From: JBQTKD01 sp052389435
Lineage (GTDB): Bacteria > Actinomycetota > Actinomycetes > Sporichthyales > Sporichthyaceae
Assembly (NCBI GenBank): GCA_052389435.1
Contig: JBQTIB010000106.1
Location: 1 to 64,000 of the forward strand
Direction of reading: 5' to 3'
Length of the DNA: 64,000 bases
The notes under the pieces are model-generated. The model was not told the origin of the DNA. It searched no databases and saw nothing but the letters and a program-made list of their open reading frames with translations. Below are positions 24,459 to 31,649 of this stretch, in pieces (the first letter of the stretch is position 1; the number at the start of each line of letters is the position of its first letter). Both the position numbers and the translations under genes were made by a program.

Positions 24459-25226
24459 GTGACCTACGACCCGCTCGCTTCGTTCCGGCTCGACGGTCGC
24501 GTCGCGATCGTCACCGGCGCCAGTTCGGGGCTCGGTGCGGGGTTCGCCGTCGCGCTGGCCGCCGTCGGCGCAAAGGTCGTCGTCGCCGCTCGGCGTCTCG
24601 ACCGCCTCGAGGAGGTCGTCGACGCAATCCGTGGCGACGGGGGAGAGGCGTTCGCGGTGGCGTGCGACGTCGCGTCGCCCGAAGACTGCGCCGCCGTCGT
24701 CGCGGCCGCGGTGGCGGAGTTCGGCTCCGTCGACGTACTCGTCAACAACGCCGGTCTCGGCCCGGCGATCCCGGCGTCGCGCGAGACCCCGGAGTCCTTC
24801 CGTGCGGTGATCGAGGTCAACCTGAACGGGTCGTTCTGGATGGCCCAGGCGTGCGCGACGGCGATGAAGCCCGGCTCGTCGATCGTCAACGTCGCGAGCG
24901 TGCTCGGCATGGTCGCCTCGCGCTTTCCGCAGGCGTCCTACTCGGCGTCGAAGGCGGGCGTGATCGGCCTGACCCGCGACCTCGCGCAGCAGTGGTCCGG
25001 CCGCAAGGGCATCCGCGTCAACGCGCTGTGCCCGGGCTACGTCGTGACCGAGATGAACTCCGACCACGCCGACCAGATCGCCGCGGTCAACACCCCCGCC
25101 ACCATGCTCGGCCGCTTCGGCGAACAGCACGAGATGGACGCGGCCCTGATCTTCCTGGCCAGCCCGGCCAGCTCCTACGTCACCGGCACCACCCTCGCCG
25201 TCGACGGCGGCTACACCGCCCTCTGA
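24459..25226 (+). CDS. SDR oxidoreductase (FabG-like)
   Basis: A 255-residue short-chain dehydrogenase. It has TGASSGLG, the NNAG motif, Ser in NVASV, YSASK (intact catalytic Tyr and Lys) and the C-terminal YVTGTTLAVDGGYTAL. It is probably a 3-hydroxyacyl-CoA or alcohol dehydrogenase in the same pathway as the upstream acyl-CoA dehydrogenase, 82 bases away on the same strand. GTG 24459 follows GGAGGGG. It ends one base before the stop of the convergent secreted-protein gene. Confidence 0.93.
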   Translation: MTYDPLASFRLDGRVAIVTGASSGLGAGFAVALAAVGAKVVVAARRLDRLEEVVDAIRGDGGEAFAVACDVASPEDCAAVVAAAVAEFGSVDVLVNNAGLGPAIPASRETPESFRAVIEVNLNGSFWMAQACATAMKPGSSIVNVASVLGMVASRFPQASYSASKAGVIGLTRDLAQQWSGRKGIRVNALCPGYVVTEMNSDHADQIAAVNTPATMLGRFGEQHEMDAALIFLASPASSYVTGTTLAVDGGYTAL

Positions 25227-25227
25227 G

Positions 25228-25710
25228 CTACTTGCCCGCGCGGACGGTGACGCCGCCGTCGACGATGTCGATCGGGGTCGGACCGGGGGCGCACCCGGTG
25301 GCGAAGGCGGCGGCGGGGGCCGGACCGAGAAAGCCCATCCGGTCCCCGTCGGCGCCGTTGTCCTCGATCGAAATCAGCACGACCTGACCCGCGGCGAACG
25401 ACGGCTTCGCGTTCTCCCGGATCGGATACAGAAAGCCCGCGCGGTTGCCGTCGACCTGCAGACAGGTGATCGGGCCGGCGAAGTCGACGAAGACGTTCGA
25501 GCCGCGGAAGTTGCCACCGGCCTCGTTCGGCGATCCGCCCATGTTGAAGCCTTCGAAGGCGAAATCGGCGATGGCCGAGGAGCCCTTGCCGGCAACCTTG
25601 TCGCCCGCGGCGGCGGCCGGCACCGCGGAGGCCGCGCCGGCGGGCACGAACACGGCGAGGGAAGTGGCGATTACGGCAACGGCGGCGGCACTGCGACGGC
25701 GGGCGAACAC
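25228..25710 (-). CDS. Secreted protein of unknown function
   Basis: A 160-residue protein with a clear signal peptide: RRR, a hydrophobic core (AAVAVIATSLAVFV) and an AxA-type cleavage after about residue 29 (AASA). The mature part is Gly/Asp-rich with two cysteines (ITCLQV, TGCAPG) that could form a disulfide, and a repeated DNGADGDRMGF-type turn. I do not recognise a function. GTG 25710 has GGAG 7 bases upstream. An AGTTAGC/GCTAACT palindrome sits 34 bases upstream, so it may be co-regulated with the thiolase/dehydrogenase genes. Confidence 0.75.
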   Translation of the reverse strand: MFARRRSAAAVAVIATSLAVFVPAGAASAVPAAAAGDKVAGKGSSAIADFAFEGFNMGGSPNEAGGNFRGSNVFVDFAGPITCLQVDGNRAGFLYPIRENAKPSFAAGQVVLISIEDNGADGDRMGFLGPAPAAAFATGCAPGPTPIDIVDGGVTVRAGK

Positions 25711-25743
25711 GGGCGGGCTCCTGACGGCGGCGAAACGGCTGCA

Positions 25744-25761
25744 AGTTAGCAGTCGCTAACT
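25744..25761. promoter_or_regulatory. TTAGC-type operator 4
   Basis: AGTTAGC-AGTC-GCTAACT has perfect 7-bp arms. It shares the TTAGC-N4-GCTAA core with operators 1-3 but differs in the spacer. It lies upstream of the secreted-protein gene. Confidence 0.6.
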
Positions 25762-25869
25762 ATTCGGAGTCGAAGTCGATGCGGACGTCTCCGGATGGCG
25801 GTAGCCCGTCCGCCAAACGGTGTCAGTCGAAACGGCTCCACGGACCGGGACGAACCGGGCACTCGAACA

Positions 25870-25896
25870 GCCATTGCGGATGACGTGTGCAATGGC
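25870..25896. promoter_or_regulatory. GCCATTGC/GCAATGGC inverted repeat
   Basis: Perfect 8-bp arms around 11 bases, upstream of the TTGACA promoter of the ferredoxin reductase gene. A third CATTGC follows at 25904. It may be an activator site or a hairpin. Confidence 0.35.
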
Positions 25897-25937
25897 TCTT
25901 GACATTGCCCGCAGGCGGGGGCGCGCCCTTGACACCT

Positions 25938-25956
25938 AATCTATAGCTTATAGGTT
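25938..25956. promoter_or_regulatory. 19-bp operator site B with TTGACA promoter
   Basis: AATCTA-TAGCTTA-TAGGTT. A TTGACA at 25929-25934 and the TAGGTT of the right arm form a -35/-10 pair with 16-bp spacing, so a protein bound here would block RNA polymerase. It lies 19 bases before the reductase GTG. Confidence 0.8.
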
Positions 25957-25975
25957 TGTGGTGTGGAGGTGCGCG

Positions 25976-26926
25976 GTGGAGCCTGAGTTCGAGGTTCTGG
26001 TCAAGGGCAAAGAGGTCGTGGCCGACGGCGTCGTGCGCCTGGTGCTCGTGCGTCCCGACGGCGCGGAGTTGCCCGGCTGGCTGCCCGGGGCGCATGTCGA
26101 CCTGATGCTTGGTCGGGAGCTCGTCCGGCAGTACTCGCTGTGCGGGGACCCGGGCGACTCCAGCCGCTACGAGGTCGCGGTGCTGCGGGAGGCCGCCGGT
26201 CGCGGCGGGTCGGCCCACGTGCACGACGTGCTCGCCGAGGGCGAGGTCGTGCGAGTTCGCGGGCCGCGCAACAACTTCGCGCTTGTGCCCGCCGACCGAT
26301 ACCTGTTCGTCGCGGGCGGCGTCGGGATCACGCCGATCGTGCCGATGCTCGCGGCGGCCGCGGCCGCGGGCCGCCGATTTCGCCTGCTCTACGGCGGACG
26401 CACCCGCGACTCGATGGCCTTCGCCGACGCGCTCGTCGGCCGCTACGGGGACCGGGTCGAGATCTGCCCGCAGGACGAGCGCGGCCTGCTCGACCTGGAC
26501 GCCGCGCTGGGGGAGTCGCGCGACGATACGGCTGTCTACTGCTGTGGCCCCGAGGCACTGCTCGCGGCCGTCGAAGAACGGTGCGCCGCGTGGCCGACGG
26601 GCGCACTGCACGTCGAACGCTTCGCCCCGAAGCCGATCGTCGCGAACGCGGACGCCGACGGCCCCTTCGAGGTAGAGCTCGGTTCCGACGGCCGGATCGT
26701 GCCGGTGCCGGCGGGCTGCAGCGTGCTCGACGCCCTCGCCGAGGCGGGGATCGCCGTGAACTTCTCGTGCGCCGAGGGCACCTGCGGCACCTGCGAGACC
26801 GGCGTGCTCGCGGGCGTCCCCGACCACCGGGACAGCCTGTTGAGCCAGGCCGAGCGCGCCGCGAACGAGGTCATGTTCGTCTGCGTCTCGCGCAGTCGGA
26901 CCCCGCGCCTGACGCTCGATCTGTAG
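25976..26926 (+). CDS. Phthalate-dioxygenase-reductase-type ferredoxin reductase
   Basis: A 316-residue electron-transfer protein. The flavin-binding barrel includes RQYSLCGDP, the NAD-binding domain has VAGGVGITPIVPML and CCGPEALL, and the C-terminal plant-type [2Fe-2S] domain has FSCAEGTCGTCETG with a last Cys in MFVCVSRS. Such PDR/VanB-type proteins pass electrons from NAD(P)H to a Rieske oxygenase, and a Rieske alpha-subunit gene follows 127 bases downstream. GTG 25976 has GGAGG 7 bases upstream; GTG 25958 is in frame but overlaps the operator region. Confidence 0.94.
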   Translation: MEPEFEVLVKGKEVVADGVVRLVLVRPDGAELPGWLPGAHVDLMLGRELVRQYSLCGDPGDSSRYEVAVLREAAGRGGSAHVHDVLAEGEVVRVRGPRNNFALVPADRYLFVAGGVGITPIVPMLAAAAAAGRRFRLLYGGRTRDSMAFADALVGRYGDRVEICPQDERGLLDLDAALGESRDDTAVYCCGPEALLAAVEERCAAWPTGALHVERFAPKPIVANADADGPFEVELGSDGRIVPVPAGCSVLDALAEAGIAVNFSCAEGTCGTCETGVLAGVPDHRDSLLSQAERAANEVMFVCVSRSRTPRLTLDL

Positions 26927-26962
26927 GGGCGGGGACCTTGCCAAGACCAGGCTTGATGCGTT

Positions 26963-26981
26963 TACCTTCAGGTGTTAGGTT
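26963..26981. promoter_or_regulatory. 19-bp operator site F with promoter
   Basis: TACCTT-CAGGTGT-TAGGTT. TTGATG at 26953-26958 is exactly 17 bp from TAGGTT at 26976-26981, a sigma-70-like pair. It lies upstream of the Rieske oxygenase gene. Confidence 0.75.
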
Positions 26982-27053
26982 ATCTCTCACGACGATCCGC
27001 ACTTCCGATCCGCGTATCGCGCAGTCCGCCCCCTTGCTCGCGAGGAGAGGTTG

Positions 27054-28301
27054 ATGGATCAGATCGGTATCGACCGGGAGCAACGCATCCGGCGGGCACT
27101 GCAGCACCTGCGCGACGGCACCACCGATCAGTTCGATGCGACCAGTGGCTTCGTCGCCGCCGAGTTCACCGACCCGGGCCTGGCCGACGCGGAGCGCGAC
27201 CTCATCTTCGGGCGCGTTCCGTCGATCGTCGCGCACTCCTCGGAGCTCGCGAAGACCTACGACTTCAAGACGCTGCAGATGCCGCGCAACAAGATTCTGA
27301 TGGTCCGTCAGCAGGATGGAAGCGTTCGCAGTTTCGTGAACCTGTGTCGTCACCGCGGAGCGCTGCTCGAAGAGCAGTCCTGCGGCAAGGCGCGGCTGTT
27401 CTCCTGCCCGTACCACCGGTGGTCCTACGACATCGACGGCTCGCTGCGCACCATCACCCGCGACACCACCTTCGGGGAGATCGATCGGGAGAACTTCGGC
27501 CTGGTCGAGCTTCCGACCGAGGAGCGGCACGGCTTCGTCTGGGTCGTCGACGCCGCGGACGCGCAGATCGACGTCGCCGCCTGGCTCGGCGAGGAGATGG
27601 ACTCGATCCTGGCCGGGTACGGCCTCGAAGACCTTCTGTGCGCGCGGGAAGAGGGCTTCGACGAGCCCGTCAACTGGAAGATCATGCAGGACGCCTTCCT
27701 CGACGGGTACCACATCCAGTACGCGCACCCGAACACCGCGGCCAAGCACATCCACACCAACCTCATGGCGTGGGAGGACTTCGGGCGGCACTGCAGGTTT
27801 GTGACGCCCCGTAAGACCATCGACCGCTGGTTGGAAGAGGACCCGGCCGACCACAGCCTCGTGCCGTACGTGACCGAGACGCACTTCCTCGGCCCGAACA
27901 GCACCCTGCTCAAGCAGCCGGACCACTTCCAGTTGCTGACCTTCCGGCCGCATCCGACCGACCCGTCGCGCTCCTGGATGGAGATGCGCCTGATGGTCAC
28001 CCCGCAGGAGCGCTCCGGCATGGACCCGCAGCGGTGGGCGAAGGTCTGGGACAAGAACTGGGAGATCCTGCTCGCGGTGCTGCATCAGGAGGACTTCCCC
28101 CTGTTGCGCGCATCCCAGACCGGCATGGGAAGTCGCGACGCCGGCTCGATGGTGCTCGGCCGCAACGAGGTCGCCAACCAGGTCTTCCACCGCGAAACGC
28201 GGCGCATCCTGGCCGCGGCCGACCACGAACTCTGCCCGCCCCTTGAAACGAGCGAACGGCTGCCGCTGGCCGGGGCACACGGCAGCCGCCCACCCCGGTG
28301 A
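27054..28301 (+). CDS. Rieske non-haem iron ring-hydroxylating oxygenase, alpha subunit
   Basis: A 415-residue terminal oxygenase. The Rieske [2Fe-2S] ligands are Cys98-x-His100 and Cys118-xx-His121 (CRHRG and SCPYH). The mononuclear iron site follows in NWKIMQDAFLDGYHIQYAHP (Asn/Asp bridge and two His). Relatives hydroxylate or demethylate aromatic, steroid or alicyclic compounds using O2 and electrons from a reductase such as the upstream gene. There is no small beta-subunit gene, so it is likely an alpha-only (homotrimeric) type. GAGGAGAGG precedes ATG 27054. Its stop overlaps the next start (GTGA). Confidence 0.94.
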   Translation: MDQIGIDREQRIRRALQHLRDGTTDQFDATSGFVAAEFTDPGLADAERDLIFGRVPSIVAHSSELAKTYDFKTLQMPRNKILMVRQQDGSVRSFVNLCRHRGALLEEQSCGKARLFSCPYHRWSYDIDGSLRTITRDTTFGEIDRENFGLVELPTEERHGFVWVVDAADAQIDVAAWLGEEMDSILAGYGLEDLLCAREEGFDEPVNWKIMQDAFLDGYHIQYAHPNTAAKHIHTNLMAWEDFGRHCRFVTPRKTIDRWLEEDPADHSLVPYVTETHFLGPNSTLLKQPDHFQLLTFRPHPTDPSRSWMEMRLMVTPQERSGMDPQRWAKVWDKNWEILLAVLHQEDFPLLRASQTGMGSRDAGSMVLGRNEVANQVFHRETRRILAAADHELCPPLETSERLPLAGAHGSRPPR

Positions 28302-29224
28302 TCGTCGTTTCGCGGCCGCGCGAACTCGACGCGGCCGAGGCGGCGGAGGTCCGGGCTCTGCTCGACCTCGCCGCGGGCGAGGACGCCGAGGCCGGTTTCT
28401 CCACCGCGTGCGCCGCCGCGTCCCGGGGCGGCGTGCGGTTGCTGGCCCTGGCCAGATTCGACGGCACCCGCGACGACGTCGCAGGCGTCCTGGTCGCGTA
28501 CCTGCGCCTCGACGTGGCCGCGAACGGCGTCGGCACCGCTCAACTCGTCGTGCACCCGGAGTTCCGTTCCCTCGGCGTCGGCACCCTGCTGCTCGAACGG
28601 TTGGGCCCCGAACTCGTCGCCGCGACCGGACGTCCGAACATCGAGATCTGGGCCCACGGCGTGCATCCCGCCGCCGAACGCATGGCACGCCGATTCGGGG
28701 CCGTGGCCACGCAGCGGGTCTGGAAGGTCGCCGCGTCCCTGCGGGACTGGGCCGACCCAGGGTCCGCCGGCCCAGCGGTCAAGGTTTCGAGCACCTCGGC
28801 CACCGCCGGTGCCGCGGCGCTGGCCGACCTCACGCCCTGCATTGGAACCTCGCCCGAGCATCTCGCCGCCCAGCACCCGGCCGACGCCGCGAGACTGGAC
28901 GCCGCCGACGAACACCTGGTGGCCACCAACTCGGCGGGCGAGGTCGTCGGCGCCCTGCGCTTCGGGCCCGCGCCCGGCGAGCGTGTCGGCACCATCGCCG
29001 AGGTCGCGGTCCGCACGGGGGAATCGGGCCAGGCCGTCGAGACCGCGCTGATCGCCGACGCGGTCTTCCGCCTGCGCTCGGGTGGCGCTCGCACCGCGGA
29101 GATGTGGATCGACTCCGCCGACGCGGGGTCGGTGTCCCTGGCGCGGCGCATGGGCTTCGCCCACGAGCAGTCCGACGTCCGCTTCCGCCTCACGGCCCTC
29201 GTGCCGAGAGTCCGCGCGGGCTGA
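28298..29224 (+). CDS. MshD-like double GNAT acetyltransferase
   Basis: A 308-residue protein with two GNAT halves, similar in length and layout to mycothiol synthase MshD. The N-terminal half keeps the acetyl-CoA loop (VVHPEFRSLGVGT) and the WAHG...R..w...LRD pattern of MshD. In the C-terminal half the corresponding loop (AVRTGESGQAVET) lacks RxxGxG. In MshD the C-terminal half is the catalytic one, so this protein may have another substrate or function. It starts at GTG 28298 overlapping the Rieske stop, which implies translational coupling. Confidence 0.75.
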   Translation: MIVVSRPRELDAAEAAEVRALLDLAAGEDAEAGFSTACAAASRGGVRLLALARFDGTRDDVAGVLVAYLRLDVAANGVGTAQLVVHPEFRSLGVGTLLLERLGPELVAATGRPNIEIWAHGVHPAAERMARRFGAVATQRVWKVAASLRDWADPGSAGPAVKVSSTSATAGAAALADLTPCIGTSPEHLAAQHPADAARLDAADEHLVATNSAGEVVGALRFGPAPGERVGTIAEVAVRTGESGQAVETALIADAVFRLRSGGARTAEMWIDSADAGSVSLARRMGFAHEQSDVRFRLTALVPRVRAG

Positions 29225-29260
29225 TCCCCGACGCGCCGTCACTACGCATCTGCTGCGGGG

Positions 29261-29296
29261 TTTCGCGCCCTTCCGAGCCCATCGTTGGGCGCGAAA
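29261..29296. terminator. Bidirectional hairpin terminator
   Basis: TTTCGCGCCC and GGGCGCGAAA are perfect 10-bp arms around a 16-base loop, midway between the convergent GNAT and TetR genes. The T- and A-flanks suit either direction. Confidence 0.75.
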
Positions 29297-29324
29297 GGCT
29301 GCAGAGGATGGGTGCTTTGACGGG

Positions 29325-29960
29325 TCAGTGGGCCGGTTGTTCCACCGCGATCAGGGCGCCGCGCAGCAGCGAGCGGATGACCACAGCGAAGAGTTCCTCG
29401 GTCTCGCGCCACGGGTTCGCGTCCACCGCCGCGGCCAGGGCCGGTTCGGTTTCCCGGTCCAGGCTCGCGAACAGGACCTCGCGGGTCTCGGGGCTCTTGG
29501 AGGCGTGGATGATCGCCGCGCCGATGGTCAGCGTCTCGAGGCCGTCGAGAATCAGGGCCTGCGCCTGCACGGGCACGTCGGCGAGGGTCATGATCCGCGC
29601 GGCGTTGTCGTAGAGCGCGGACAGGACGTCGCGCGGCAGGAACTCGAGCAGGATCGGGGCCACGTTGGGGTGGCGCAGGATCGTGCGGCGGAAGTTCACG
29701 CCCATCGCCACGAACCACTCGGTCCACGGCTCGTCCCGATTCAGCGGCGGAGTCTTCGTCTCGCGCACCACCAGGCGGGCGACCTCGGCCATGATGTCGG
29801 CCCGGTCGGTGAAGTGGTGGTACAGCGACGGAGCCCGGACGCCGAACTCCCTGGCCAGGCGCGGCGTGCTGCACGCGGCCAGGCCTTCGGAGTCGATGAT
29901 GCGCAGCGCCGCGGCGACGACGAGTGGCCGACTGAGCATCGGTTGCGAGGGTCTCGGCAC
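29325..29960 (-). CDS. TetR-family regulator, probable repressor of the 19-bp operator regulon
   Basis: A 211-residue TetR protein. The DNA-binding domain includes TPRLAREFGVRAPSLYHHFTD; the C-terminal domain (about 80-200) resembles TetR_C_11-like ligand domains. It is divergent from the aldehyde dehydrogenase operon. The 172-base gap contains two copies of the 19-bp palindrome, one 12 bases from its own start and one on the dehydrogenase promoter. This is the classical autoregulated TetR layout, and the reason I propose it as regulator of all seven sites. Its ligand is unknown. Confidence 0.87.
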   Translation of the reverse strand: MPRPSQPMLSRPLVVAAALRIIDSEGLAACSTPRLAREFGVRAPSLYHHFTDRADIMAEVARLVVRETKTPPLNRDEPWTEWFVAMGVNFRRTILRHPNVAPILLEFLPRDVLSALYDNAARIMTLADVPVQAQALILDGLETLTIGAAIIHASKSPETREVLFASLDRETEPALAAAVDANPWRETEELFAVVIRSLLRGALIAVEQPAH

Positions 29961-29971
29961 GGCCGCAAGTA

Positions 29972-29990
29972 TGCCTTACGGCAGAAGGTT
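29972..29990. promoter_or_regulatory. 19-bp operator site G (autoregulatory)
   Basis: TGCCTT-ACGGCAG-AAGGTT, the most divergent copy, 12 bases upstream of the TetR start. It keeps the arm length and the 7-bp spacer. Confidence 0.6.
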
Positions 29991-30054
29991 TACCGCCCTT
30001 CCCCGGCCAACGAAAGCGACCGTTCGCGCAGGTCCGGGGAGTCGTTGACAGACT

Positions 30055-30073
30055 TACCTATAGGGCGTAGGTT
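30055..30073. promoter_or_regulatory. 19-bp operator site C with TTGACA-N17-TAGGTT promoter
   Basis: TACCTA-TAGGGCG-TAGGTT. TTGACA at 30045-30050 and TAGGTT at 30068-30073 are 17 bp apart, an ideal sigma-70-like promoter whose spacer and -10 are covered by the palindrome. It drives the aldehyde dehydrogenase operon. Confidence 0.85.
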
Positions 30074-30132
30074 TACCGAAATCGGCTCGACCATCCACCC
30101 GCCCCGTGGCAGCGAGCGAAGGACGCGACGCA

Positions 30133-31647
30133 ATGGTGCATCGGTACCTGAACTTCATCGACGGTCGATGGCACGACGTGCCCGACACGACCGTCTCCCG
30201 GATCGACGTCGACGATCCCTCCACCGGCGAGGTCGTCGCGACCCTGCCGGACAGTACGGCCGACTCCGTCGACGCGGCCGTCGCCGCGGCGCGGCACGCC
30301 TTCGACCACGGCTCGTGGTCGCGGATGGCGGTGGCCGATCGCGCGGACGTGCTCCGTGCCCTCGCGGGCGCCCTCGAGGCCCGATTCGACACCCTCGCCG
30401 ACGGCCTGATCCGGGACACCGGGTGCAGCGCCCGCCTCGCGCCGATGCTGCAGGCCGGCGCGCCCCTGGCCCACCTGCGCGACTTCGCCGACATGGCGCC
30501 ACTGCTACAGGCCCCGATCCCGTATCCGATCCAGACCACCCCGGGCCTGGGCCAGTGGGAACTGCGCCGCGAACCGATCGGCGTCGTCGGCGGCTTCACG
30601 CCCTACAACTTCCCGCTGTTCATCGCGGTCTGGAAGGCGGCGCCCGCCCTGCTGGCCGGCAACACCGTCGTCCTGAAGCCTTCGCCGCTGACGCCGTTCG
30701 GGCTGCAGGCGCTCGCCGAGGCCTGCGAGGAGATCGGACTGCCGCCCGGCGTGCTCAACATCGTCCACGGCGACCGCGTCGCGGGCGAGGCGCTCGCCGC
30801 CCACCCCGGCGTCGACCTGGTGACCTTCACCGGCAGCACCGCGGTGGGCAAGCAGGTCCTGCGTGCCGCCGCCGGCACCGCCAAGGAGGTGCTGCTCGAA
30901 CTCGGCGGCAAGTCCCCGGCGGTCGTGCTGCCCGACGCGGACGCCGAACTCGCCGTCCGCGGCACCCTGTTCAGCGCCATGATGCAGTCGGGTCAGGCCT
31001 GCGTCGCGACCACGCGGATGCTCGTCCCGGACAGCAGGTACGAGGAGTTCTGCGAACTGCTCGAAGCCCGCGCCTCGGTCCTGGTCCTCGGCCCGGCGCA
31101 GGACCTGCTCACCGACGTCGGTCCGGTCGTCTCCGCGCGCCAGCGCGAGAAGGTGGAGAAGTTCATTTCGGCCGGCGTCGAGCACGGCGCGCGGATGCTG
31201 GTCGGCAACGACAAGCCCGCCGGGCTCCCCGAGGGCGGTCACTACGTCGCCCCGACGGTGTTGGTGGACTGCGCCAACGACAACCCAGCGGCCCGCGACG
31301 AGATCTTCGGCCCTGTCCTGTCGGTGGTCCGCTACTCCACGGTGTCCGAGGCGGTGCGCCTGGCCAACGACACCCGCTACGGCCTGGCCGCCTCGGTCTG
31401 GGGCAACGACCTCGCCCGGGCCCGCGAGGTCGCCGGCCAACTGCAGTGCGGCCTGACGTGGGTGAACGACGTCGCGCAGGCCGACGTCGCCCGTACCCCT
31501 TTCGCGGGGCGCAAGGAGAGCGGCGTCGGCACCGAACTCGGCCCCGACGGCCTCTACGGCTACACCAAGGTCAAGAGCCTCTGGACGTCGCTGGACACCA
31601 ACCTCGACGCCCGTCCGTACTCCGCAGTCGGCGGCGAGTGGGAGTGA
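30133..31647 (+). CDS. Aldehyde dehydrogenase (NAD(P)-dependent)
   Basis: A 504-residue ALDH-superfamily enzyme oxidising an aldehyde to the acid. The nucleotide-binding motif is FTGSTAVGKQV, the general base Glu is in LELGGKSP and the catalytic Cys is residue 290 in SGQACVATTRM. ATG 30133 has GAAGGA upstream and matches the family N-terminus; GTG 30106 is an alternative. It is first in an operon with a P450, SCP2-like protein, CoA-transferase, AtuA-like, DUF35 and thiolase-like genes, mostly with 2-10-base gaps or overlaps. Confidence 0.95.
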   Translation: MVHRYLNFIDGRWHDVPDTTVSRIDVDDPSTGEVVATLPDSTADSVDAAVAAARHAFDHGSWSRMAVADRADVLRALAGALEARFDTLADGLIRDTGCSARLAPMLQAGAPLAHLRDFADMAPLLQAPIPYPIQTTPGLGQWELRREPIGVVGGFTPYNFPLFIAVWKAAPALLAGNTVVLKPSPLTPFGLQALAEACEEIGLPPGVLNIVHGDRVAGEALAAHPGVDLVTFTGSTAVGKQVLRAAAGTAKEVLLELGGKSPAVVLPDADAELAVRGTLFSAMMQSGQACVATTRMLVPDSRYEEFCELLEARASVLVLGPAQDLLTDVGPVVSARQREKVEKFISAGVEHGARMLVGNDKPAGLPEGGHYVAPTVLVDCANDNPAARDEIFGPVLSVVRYSTVSEAVRLANDTRYGLAASVWGNDLARAREVAGQLQCGLTWVNDVAQADVARTPFAGRKESGVGTELGPDGLYGYTKVKSLWTSLDTNLDARPYSAVGGEWE

Positions 31648-31649
31648 GC

